Below, one piece after another: positions 24,308-30,470 of a stretch of 35,594 bases of DNA. The translations under genes were made by a program, and so were the position numbers. The stretch is from contig JBCBNU010000026.1 in assembly GCA_039821645.1 (NCBI GenBank), positions 1 through 35,594 on the forward strand, written 5' to 3'. This DNA is from CALBPI01 sp039821645. GTDB lineage: Bacteria; Pseudomonadota; Gammaproteobacteria; Steroidobacterales; Woeseiaceae. Below the pieces are notes generated by a model, which saw only the letters and a program-made list of their open reading frames with translations, was not told the DNA's origin and searched no databases. Each line of letters starts with the position of its first letter. Positions within the stretch are counted from its first letter, which is position 1.

Positions 24308-25624
24308 ATGGCACGCGTACTCCTCGTCGATGATGATGATGGTTTTTGCTCAGCGACAAAGACGCTTCTTGGTGCTGATGGGCACGAAGTCACCAGTGCC
24401 GGTAGTATCGTAGAGGCGATCGCCACTCTAAAGGCGCACACTTTCGATGTCATGCTCATCGATCTGTCATTACCCGACGGCAGTGGCTTACAACTCATCA
24501 CAGACGATCGCCCGCCCGCCGTCATCATCACGGGTCACCCAAGCGTCGAAACCGCTGTTCGGGCGCTTCGCGGACCGGTCGTTGATTATCTCATCAAACC
24601 GGTTGATCGAGCCAAGCTCAATGATGTTTTGGATTCGTTGTCCGAGGCCGACTTACAACCTGAAACTGCATCGTCTAGCGTTGACCATATCATTGGAGAT
24701 TCAGAGGCAATCCAGTCCCTGCGCGAGCAGATTCTGCAGTTTGGGCCGCTCAATGAAACTGTTTTGATCACCGGCGAAAGCGGCACGGGCAAGGAGCTGG
24801 TCGCAAAGGCGTTGCACCGGGCTCGCAACCCTAAGGGAAAACTCGTTGCTATAAATTGCGGCGCGATCGCACCCGAGCTGATTGCCAGCGAACTCTTTGG
24901 TCACGAGAAGGGCGCATTCACTGGTGCAACGTCGAACCGAGCCGGCGTTTTTGAGACTGCAGGGGACGGCACGGTCTTTCTGGATGAAATTGGAGAGCTA
25001 CCGGCAGAGCAACAAGTCGCGTTGCTTCGCATCCTTGAGAACCGCACGGTGATGCGGGTCGGATCTGCGCAAGCGAGGCCCATCACTGCAAGGGTTGTGG
25101 CCGCCACAAACCGAGCGCTGGACGAGATGGTGGCCAACGGCGATTTTCGCGAAGACTTGTTCTTCCGACTGATGGTTTTCTATCTCACCGTGCCGCCACT
25201 TCGTGAGCGGCTTGCCGATATCCCAATGCTGACACAGCACTTGCTGGAATCCATCACAGCTGAGTACGACACGCCTTCCGAGGCTACTCCTGATGTGCTT
25301 GAGGCAATGAACGAATACGACTGGCCAGGTAATGTTCGTGAGCTGAAGCATACTCTGCTGCGCGCTGCAATCCTTTGTAAAGGGAGAACGGCCGTTGATG
25401 AGTTGCCCGCGGATTTCGGCCGTCCGTTATTGCTTGATTCAGATAACGACAGCATCAAGCCGGGTATGGCCATCCGCGACATGGAACGCATGCTGATCGA
25501 GAAGACGTTGAAGCACCACCACGGCAAGCGCAAAGAAACCGCAGCGGCGCTCGGTGTTAGTTTGAAGACGCTTTACAACCGGCTCAAGGAATACGAGGAA
25601 GCCGGTGAAGCAATTGTAGTCTAG
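24308..25624 (+). CDS. NtrC-family sigma-54-dependent response regulator
   Basis: 438 residues in three domains. The receiver spans 1-115: acidic pocket VDDDD, phospho-acceptor Asp52 in LIDLSLPD, and Lys97 in YLIKPVD. The AAA+ domain spans about 128-360: Walker A GESGTGKE at 156-163, the sigma-54-contacting loop GAFTGA at 202-207, Walker B VFLDEIGEL, and the sensor/arginine region FREDLFFRL. The C-terminal helix-turn-helix (ETAAALGVSLKTLYNRL) ends the protein. It is fully equipped to activate RpoN promoters, of which eight candidates lie in this window. The start has CGGAG a few bases upstream. The gene is followed at once by an orphan DHp-like gene and then an MscS gene. Confidence 0.97.
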   Translation: MARVLLVDDDDGFCSATKTLLGADGHEVTSAGSIVEAIATLKAHTFDVMLIDLSLPDGSGLQLITDDRPPAVIITGHPSVETAVRALRGPVVDYLIKPVDRAKLNDVLDSLSEADLQPETASSSVDHIIGDSEAIQSLREQILQFGPLNETVLITGESGTGKELVAKALHRARNPKGKLVAINCGAIAPELIASELFGHEKGAFTGATSNRAGVFETAGDGTVFLDEIGELPAEQQVALLRILENRTVMRVGSAQARPITARVVAATNRALDEMVANGDFREDLFFRLMVFYLTVPPLRERLADIPMLTQHLLESITAEYDTPSEATPDVLEAMNEYDWPGNVRELKHTLLRAAILCKGRTAVDELPADFGRPLLLDSDNDSIKPGMAIRDMERMLIEKTLKHHHGKRKETAAALGVSLKTLYNRLKEYEEAGEAIVV

Positions 25625-25629
25625 TGATG

Positions 25630-25851
25630 ATGGCAACGCTCGACGAACTCGGTATCGAAACAGTCCGAGACGCAATACACAAACTGAATAACTGCCTAAA
25701 CACGATATCCATGCAAAGCGAAGTGGCGAAGGTGTTTGTCGACCAAGGTGCGGTCGACGAGGCGCAGGATGCGTTGGATGTGGTTCGCCGAGAGTGTCAA
25801 ATTGCAACGCTCCTGAGCCGGTTCCTGTCAGAACACACGGTTGCACGGTAG
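25630..25851 (+). CDS. Orphan DHp-like (histidine-kinase phosphoacceptor) small protein
   Basis: About 73 residues, almost all helical. DAIHKLNNCLNTISMQSEVAK, with a candidate phospho-acceptor at His17, resembles the H-box HELNNPLN of NtrB-type kinases. A second helix, AVDEAQDALDVVRRECQIATLLSRFL, fits the other half of a two-helix DHp hairpin. No ATPase domain follows. It starts 5 bases after the regulator stop (GTG and ATG also lie in frame at 25624 and 25627), so translation is coupled. It might shuttle or drain phosphate for the regulator. This reading rests on motif resemblance only. Confidence 0.65.
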   Translation: MATLDELGIETVRDAIHKLNNCLNTISMQSEVAKVFVDQGAVDEAQDALDVVRRECQIATLLSRFLSEHTVAR

Positions 25852-25870
25852 CCTTTCCGTGCTTAATGCG

Positions 25871-27208
25871 ATGCGAGTCATTCTGATCCTGGTGCTCGCA
25901 AGCGGCTGGCCGCTCGCAGGGCTTGCACAGTCGGAACCGACGGCGATCGGCGAGGAAGCGGTCGTCATCAGCGATGCGCCATCCGAGAGCTTTTTAGAGG
26001 ATGGCGTGTCGAGTGCTGAGCTACAGCTACAACTCCAATCGCTGTACGCGGAAATTGAAGGCCTCGACGAGGTCAATATGACTGTCACCAATGGAGTCGT
26101 GACACTTTCGGGGATCGTCCCCGACGAGAAGCGGCGCGACACCGCAGTCATCATCGCCAATCGATTCAGCGGTGTCGCTGCAGTCGACAACAACATCGAA
26201 TTGGATCGTCGACTCGCCAACAGGCTCCGTGCGGGCGTAGCTCGTGTCAAAGACGGGGCATTTGAGCTCGCGGTGATTCTGCCCTCTCTGATCGTTGCCC
26301 TGCTCGCCGTGGTTCTGTTCTGGTGGTTCGGTCATATGATAAGCCGCCGTGACAAGGTCATACGGCGCATAGCGCCGAATGCCTTTCTTCAGGCTCTGCT
26401 GCAGCAGGTGCTCAAGACGCTTTTCATCGTCGGCGGTGTCACATCGGCCTTGTTCATCATGAACGCTGGTGGACTGCTTGGGTCAATCGCCGGTGCGCTG
26501 GGTATCGTTGGCCTCGCCATTGGTTTCGCGACGCGCGACACTGTTGAAAATTTCATCGCTAGTATCTTGCTAAGTCTGCGCCAACCGTTTCGCGCTAAAG
26601 ATCACGTGCAGATTGGCGAGTACGAAGGCAAAGTGATGCGGCTATCGTCGCGTGCGACGATCCTCATGAGCCTCGACGGTAATCATATCCGAATACCGAA
26701 CTCGGTCGTTTTTAAGAGCACCATCGTGAATTTTAGCCGTAATCCGCGACGGCGGTTTTCATTCGATGTGGGAGTAGATACCGAGATTCCGCTTAACGAA
26801 CCTGTCGACTTGGCCCTAAGCACCATGCGGGAGCTAGAGGGTGTGCTCGACGACCCCGAGCCTTTGTGTATGATCAAAGCGCTTGGCGATTCCAGCGTCA
26901 TTCTGACAATCCTGGCTTGGGTCGACCAACGTGAAGCGAGCTTCGGAGGTGTTAGAAGCCTCGCGCTGAGGTCCGTCAAAGAGGCGTTTGATCAGGCGGG
27001 TGTCGTGATGCCTGAGCCGATTTACAACGTCAACATTCGAATACCCTCAGCCAATCTGCAGACTTCTCCCGTAAAGAAACCAGTGTCTCGCCCGTCGGCG
27101 CTCGCGGTGCAGGCGTCCCCCGAAGCCGCCATAGACCAACAGATGGCTAACGATGTCGGTATCGACGGCGAGGAGAATCTTCTTTCGGAGAACGCAACCG
27201 CAGAGTGA
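25871..27208 (+). CDS. BON-domain MscS-family mechanosensitive channel
   Basis: About 445 residues. Signal peptide MRVILILVLASGWPLAGLAQ, then a periplasmic BON domain (about 50-125; MTVTNGVVTLSGIVPDEKRRD), three transmembrane helices, and the MscS pore and beta region: GALGIVGLAIGFATRDTVENF, SLRQPFRAKDHVQIGEYEG, DGNHIRIPNS and STIVNFSRNPRR. MscS channels release solutes on sudden osmotic downshift. The BON domain may bind phospholipid or envelope partners. The ATG at 25871 is preferred because it gives a clean signal peptide; a TTG at 25841 and a GTG at 25859 are in frame. It is 19 bases past the DHp gene and probably in the same operon as the regulator. Confidence 0.9.
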   Translation: MRVILILVLASGWPLAGLAQSEPTAIGEEAVVISDAPSESFLEDGVSSAELQLQLQSLYAEIEGLDEVNMTVTNGVVTLSGIVPDEKRRDTAVIIANRFSGVAAVDNNIELDRRLANRLRAGVARVKDGAFELAVILPSLIVALLAVVLFWWFGHMISRRDKVIRRIAPNAFLQALLQQVLKTLFIVGGVTSALFIMNAGGLLGSIAGALGIVGLAIGFATRDTVENFIASILLSLRQPFRAKDHVQIGEYEGKVMRLSSRATILMSLDGNHIRIPNSVVFKSTIVNFSRNPRRRFSFDVGVDTEIPLNEPVDLALSTMRELEGVLDDPEPLCMIKALGDSSVILTILAWVDQREASFGGVRSLALRSVKEAFDQAGVVMPEPIYNVNIRIPSANLQTSPVKKPVSRPSALAVQASPEAAIDQQMANDVGIDGEENLLSENATAE

Positions 27209-27305
27209 TCAGCTGCCGTAACCGAGTGCGTCCCATCTACGACTCCTCCTTATATTTGCAAGCTTGATTTCGACCGCACTTAGACTGCGATCTGAAATTT
27301 CTAAG

Positions 27306-27322
27306 GTGGCCTGATATTTGCA
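27306..27322 (+). promoter_or_regulatory. Probable sigma-54 promoter for hemerythrin-DUF2177
   Basis: GTGGCCTG-ATAT-TTGCA keeps the essential GG and GC with correct spacing and a perfect TTGC, but has AC replaced by CT in the -24 box. The start is predicted near 27332, about 52 bases before the hemerythrin ATG. Confidence 0.6.
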
Positions 27323-27384
27323 AACTCTTGGTCGACAAACAGAAATACGTGTTTGAAGGACGTGAGTATCACCAGGAGGATGAC

Positions 27385-27840
27385 ATGGATATTTTTGAGC
27401 GCTTGCAAAATGATCACGAGCGACAACGCGAGCTTCTTCGCCAGATTGCAGATACCAGCGGTGACTCCGGTCTACGACGCGAGCTTTTCGAAGCATTACG
27501 CCTCGAAGCGGATGCCCACGCGAACGCGGAAGAGCAGACGCTCTACGCGCTAATGGTCGCCGAGGATCAGACACAAGAGCAGGCGAGGCACAGTATCGCG
27601 GAACATTACAGGGCGGCGAAACTGGTCTCTGAGCTTCAGGATCTCGATTTTGGAAGCGGAGGCTGGATTCACAAATTTGAGAAGCTCCGAGACAAGCTGC
27701 TGCATCATATTGACGAAGAAGAGGAAGACGTCTTTCCTGCGGCAAGAAAGTTAATCAGCGATGACGAAGCACGGCGTATGAGTGACGAGTTTGTGGATCG
27801 GAAGAACGCCGAAATAGATCAACTACGCGAGGCGTCGTAA
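27385..27840 (+). CDS. Hemerythrin domain protein
   Basis: A 151-residue four-helix protein with the diiron ligand pattern: His in QNDHERQRELL, HANAEEQTLY (His and Glu), HSIAEHYRAAKL (two His), and HHIDEEEEDVFP (His and Asp). Such proteins bind oxygen, nitric oxide or iron and are common in stress clusters. The ATG at 27385 has a strong AGGAGG site and is chosen over an upstream GTG-led extension. Its stop overlaps the start of the DUF2177 gene (TAATG), so the two are coupled. Confidence 0.92.
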   Translation: MDIFERLQNDHERQRELLRQIADTSGDSGLRRELFEALRLEADAHANAEEQTLYALMVAEDQTQEQARHSIAEHYRAAKLVSELQDLDFGSGGWIHKFEKLRDKLLHHIDEEEEDVFPAARKLISDDEARRMSDEFVDRKNAEIDQLREAS

Positions 27841-28238
27841 TGGGTTCGGCAGTCAAAGTCTATACTGCGACACTGGTCGCTTTTCTTATCATCGACGGCG
27901 CGTGGATCGGCCTGATTGCCCGAGGAATCTACAAGGACGCTTTGGGCTCGCTAATGCGAGAGCAACCGGGTGTGATCGCCGCACTTTCGTTCTACCTGAT
28001 TTATGCTGCCGGCATGGTTTTTTTCGCAGTCACTCCCGCGCGGGAACAAACGTCGATCGCGATTGCTGTGACGAATGGTGCATTCCTTGGGGTTTTGGCC
28101 TATGGCACTTTTTCAGTGACGAATTTTGCTGTATTAAAAGCATGGACGCCGATGCTACTGGTTACTGATGTGATCTGGGGCGCCGTGGTGACGGCGGCTA
28201 GCTCTGCAGCTGGGTATTTCGTAGCCACACATTCGTAA
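27840..28238 (+). CDS. DUF2177 family membrane protein
   Basis: A 132-residue inner-membrane protein with four helices. The first segment AFLIIDGAWIGLIARGIYKDALG and the later GAFLGVLAYGTFSVTNFAVLKAW and LLVTDVIWGAVVTA are DUF2177 hallmarks. Function unknown. Its ATG overlaps the hemerythrin stop, and a strong terminator follows, giving a two-gene operon. Confidence 0.9.
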   Translation: MGSAVKVYTATLVAFLIIDGAWIGLIARGIYKDALGSLMREQPGVIAALSFYLIYAAGMVFFAVTPAREQTSIAIAVTNGAFLGVLAYGTFSVTNFAVLKAWTPMLLVTDVIWGAVVTAASSAAGYFVATHS

Positions 28239-28254
28239 CGTCCACGGGAAAAGC

Positions 28255-28296
28255 AAAAGGCCCCGCTGGCAGAGTACGACAGCGAGGCCTTTTTTG
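28255..28296. terminator. Bidirectional rho-independent terminator
   Basis: AAGGCC-c-CGCTG pairs with CAGCG-a-GGCCTT and is followed by six T on the plus strand; on the minus strand the hairpin is followed by TTTTGCTTTT. It lies between the convergent DUF2177 and DUF1328-like genes. Confidence 0.85.
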
Positions 28297-28312
28297 ACCT
28301 AAGTCGCGTTGC

Positions 28313-28477
28313 CTACACTCGTCTTGAGCGACCGCTGACAAAAAGTACGACGGAAATAATCAGTCCGACGACAAACAGAACCCACGCAATGTTGGTGGCA
28401 GCCCCAGCGATGCCCGAAAAGCCGAATACCGCGGCAATCAGCGCGATAACCAGAAAAGTCAGCGCCCAGTTAAACAT
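28313..28477 (-). CDS. DUF1328 (YtjA-like) small membrane protein
   Basis: 54 residues, two hydrophobic helices: MFNWALTFLVIALIAAVFGFSGIAGAATNIAWVLFVVGLIISVV, then a short basic tail. This is the DUF1328/YtjA family, small stress-induced inner-membrane proteins of unknown role. The ATG at 28477 has a good AGGGAG site. A longer frame upstream crosses the sigma-54 promoter and is rejected. Confidence 0.9.
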   Translation of the reverse strand: MFNWALTFLVIALIAAVFGFSGIAGAATNIAWVLFVVGLIISVVLFVSGRSRRV

Positions 28478-28548
28478 ACAAACTCCCTTATCGATGTAAC
28501 AAATGCGTCGCTGCCTTCCGCCAACAGGACGCTCGCAGAACGGGTTCT

Positions 28549-28564
28549 GCAATGCTCGTGCCAA
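28549..28564 (-). promoter_or_regulatory. Sigma-54 promoter for the DUF1328 gene, exact consensus
   Basis: Minus-strand TTGGCACG-AGCA-TTGC, no mismatch. The start is predicted near 28538, about 60 bases before the ATG. It is one of two sigma-54 promoters in this 314-base divergent gap. Confidence 0.9.
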
Positions 28565-28616
28565 CGATCAAGCAGCCTGCGTCGAGAGACGCTAAACGCA
28601 GATAGCGCGATTTTTG

Positions 28617-28631
28617 ACGTAAGAAATACGT
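28617..28631. promoter_or_regulatory. Candidate activator site between two divergent sigma-54 promoters
   Basis: ACGTAAGAAATACGT is a palindrome whose core GTAAGAAATAC matches the GTAA-N3-TTAC pattern with one change. It is 53 bases above the minus-strand promoter and 86 above the plus-strand one, so a single bound activator could serve both. A further GTAATTAC palindrome lies at 28644-28651. Confidence 0.45.
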
Positions 28632-28716
28632 TACCGGTCTGTAGTAATTACATGTTTGGGCCGGACGGGCCAATGGTGTTCCGATCTTGTGTTCGTTAGC
28701 TGGTCTTTAAGACTGG

Positions 28717-28733
28717 TTGGCACACATGTTGCT
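28717..28733 (+). promoter_or_regulatory. Sigma-54 promoter for csbD copy 3, exact consensus
   Basis: TTGGCACA-CATG-TTGCT, with no mismatch. The predicted start is near 28743, about 49 bases before the GTG start. The inverted repeat GTCTT-t-AAGAC lies directly upstream. Confidence 0.9.
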
Positions 28734-28791
28734 GTTATCACTCTAAACGTCGGATGCTTGCCAGTCATGAATTGAAAGTAATGGAGGGTGT

Positions 28792-28992
28792 GTGAACAAC
28801 CATTTGTTGAGTGGCGCACGGCTCAAGCTCAAAGGTTTCGTCAAAGAAACGTGGGCAAAACTCACGGACGACCAGACCACACGCCTTGAGGGCCAAGTCG
28901 ACCAGCAAGTTGGTGACTTAGCCACAAGATGTGGGCGTGCTCTTCAGAATGCGGAGGCACCTGCGTGTGCAGAGGGTAATGAGGAATGCTGA
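28792..28992 (+). CDS. CsbD-like protein (copy 3, divergent)
   Basis: 66 residues. ARLKLKGFVKETWAKLTDDQTTRLEGQVDQQVGDLATRCGRA fits the YjbJ branch of the CsbD family (the KGxxKExWxKLTDD signature) rather than the branch of copies 1 and 2. GTG start with GGAGGG 4 bases upstream. The 3' end contains three Cys residues, unusual for the family. Its stop overlaps the start of the lpxR remnant by 7 bases. Confidence 0.82.
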   Translation: MNNHLLSGARLKLKGFVKETWAKLTDDQTTRLEGQVDQQVGDLATRCGRALQNAEAPACAEGNEEC

Positions 28993-29480
28993 TGCAAGAG
29001 ATACCAACAGACGTGTGTTTACCAGCAAGCGGACTTGTCGGTGGTCAAACTCTTGAGGACCCTAAAAGTACGATTGCTTTTACTTGGGAGAATGACGTTG
29101 CCAGTGGGAGCGACAAGAACTACACCAATGGAATTCGACTCGCCGTACTATCTGGTACCAACCCCGACGACTGGTTCAGCAGAGCACTTCGCAACACATT
29201 TTTGGGAAATGATAATGGGACCGTAGTCCGAAGCGGGCTGGCTTTACGGCGAATATGCGTTTGTCGTTCAACGCCGCGGTGTACTGGATCGATTCTCGCT
29301 CACGTTAGGCATTGTCGGACCGAGCGCAGGTGGCGAGTGGGTTCAGAACGAAGTTCACTCCTTGATCGACGTCAATGAGGCGCAGGGTTGGGACAACCAA
29401 CTGGATGACGAGCTAGGTCTGGTGCTCGCCTACGATTGGCAGTGGCGCTCGCACGCACTGATTGGCGGCGGCCGGCTTGG
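28986..29480 (+). pseudogene. Remnant of an LpxR-like (DUF2219) outer-membrane lipid A deacylase
   Basis: The first piece carries TIAFTWENDVASGSDKNYTNGIRLAV, the recognisable N-terminal strand motif of LpxR/DUF2219 proteins. Near 29225-29240 the frame shifts and part of the protein is missing. The next frame continues AGWLYGEYAFVVQRRG, then LTLGIVGPSAGGEWVQNEVHSLI and GWDNQLDDELGLVLAYDW, all DUF2219 hallmarks. The signal peptide and the C-terminal half of the barrel are absent. It runs directly into a phospholipase D fragment. It is a decayed gene; no product with deacylase activity is expected. Confidence 0.72.
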
Positions 29481-30079
29481 AGTGGACGTATCGCCAGATT
29501 GTACAAATCGTGACCGAAGGCGCTATTCGCGCGGCGGTGCTGACAACGCTTCAGAAATCCGGCCTGGGCGATGCCGTTGACCTCATGATGTTTTATCTCT
29601 CGTCGCGCGATGTGGTGAAAGCACTCAGGCGCGCCCACGAGCGGGGCGCAAATGTTCGTGTTCTTCTCGATGCGAACAAAGATGCGTTCGGCCGGAAGAA
29701 GAACGGCATTCCAAATCGGCCAGCCGCGTTCGAGTTACACAGAGCGGGTATCGAAGTCCGCTGGTGCCACACACAGGGTGAGCAATGCCACGCCAAGATG
29801 CGGGTAACACGCTCCACCGATGGCTCTGCAACTCTGATCGCCGGTTCTGCAAACTTCACGCGCCGCAATCTCGATGACTACAACCTTGAAACGAATGTCG
29901 TTATTCGCGCCGATGCTGACACCTCAGCGATCAGCCGCGCCTCACGCCGTTTTGAGCAAGCGTGGGAAAACGAGAACGGTCACCAATACAGTGTCCCTTA
30001 CACGTATCACGCGGAGCCGTCTTGGTTTCAGCGCGTGCTATACCGGTTTATGGAGTGGAGCGGCGTCAGTACATTTTAA
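29462..30079 (+). pseudogene. 3' fragment of a phospholipase D-family gene
   Basis: The recognisable part starts near VTEGAIRAAVLTTLQKSGLGDAVDLMMFYLS and includes KDAFGRKKNGIPNRPAAFEL, then the second HKD motif HAKMRVTRSTDGSATLIAGSANFTRRN. The N-terminal half with the first HKD is missing, so a working enzyme is unlikely because both motifs form the active site. The first residues of the frame come from DNA joined from the lpxR remnant. The ATG at 29462 may still allow translation. Confidence 0.75.
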
Positions 30080-30180
30080 TCGTAACCTTCCGATACGGGC
30101 TGTGTCGTACAGGTGTCCACTGTGTGCTTGACGAATCAGTGTCAATAACCATCTAGGGCGGTAGGCCTTGCTGGCTGATC

Positions 30181-30193
30181 GTATAGTTTACCG
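30181..30193. promoter_or_regulatory. Candidate activator site upstream of the 41-residue peptide and gdhA
   Basis: GTATAGTTTACCG resembles the right half and core of the palindrome at 24144 (one change from GTAA-N3-TTAC). It ends 42 bases before the sigma-54 -24 box. CCGATCATGGTCGG overlaps its end. Confidence 0.4.
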
Positions 30194-30235
30194 ATCATGG
30201 TCGGCGTGAGGCGCACTTCACCCTCTGTCTGAGCG

Positions 30236-30252
30236 CTGGCATACAATTTGCT
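30236..30252 (+). promoter_or_regulatory. Probable sigma-54 promoter for the 41-residue peptide and gdhA
   Basis: CTGGCATA-CAAT-TTGCT keeps GG, GC, spacing and TTGC; one C to T change lies in the -24 box. The start is predicted near 30262, overlapping a TGTAAGATTTTACA palindrome at 30261-30274. Confidence 0.75.
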
Positions 30253-30308
30253 ACTCGTTCTGTAAGATTTTACAACCGAATTCATCAGACAATCGTGGAG
30301 GGTGCTTT

Positions 30309-30434
30309 ATGAATACTGGAGCCACACTAATTTTTCTTTTCGTTTTATTCGCAGTCGGCGGTATCGGATTCGGTGCTAGTCAAATCGCAAAGGCGCGCAA
30401 GGCGCAGAAAGAAAAGCGCCGTAACAACGCTTGA
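30309..30434 (+). CDS. 41-residue single-span membrane peptide
   Basis: MNTGATLIFLFVLFAVGGIG forms one hydrophobic helix, followed by a strongly basic tail (QIAKARKAQKEKRRNNA). GGAGG lies about 8 bases before the ATG. The plan matches the 37-residue peptide at 5097: one helix, then a tail with KARKAQ versus KRAKKAQ. Both follow sigma-54 promoters. Function unknown; binding to acidic lipids or to another membrane protein is possible. The gdhA gene starts 36 bases later with no terminator between. Confidence 0.8.
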   Translation: MNTGATLIFLFVLFAVGGIGFGASQIAKARKAQKEKRRNNA

Positions 30435-30470
30435 TCAGCCTGTAGAGGCTACTGGTGGGTTAATGGCGCA

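Noticed and set aside
27209..27745. Minus-strand frame of 178 codons
   Set aside because: Antisense to the hemerythrin gene and crosses its promoter; rich in Arg and Pro as expected for a shadow frame.
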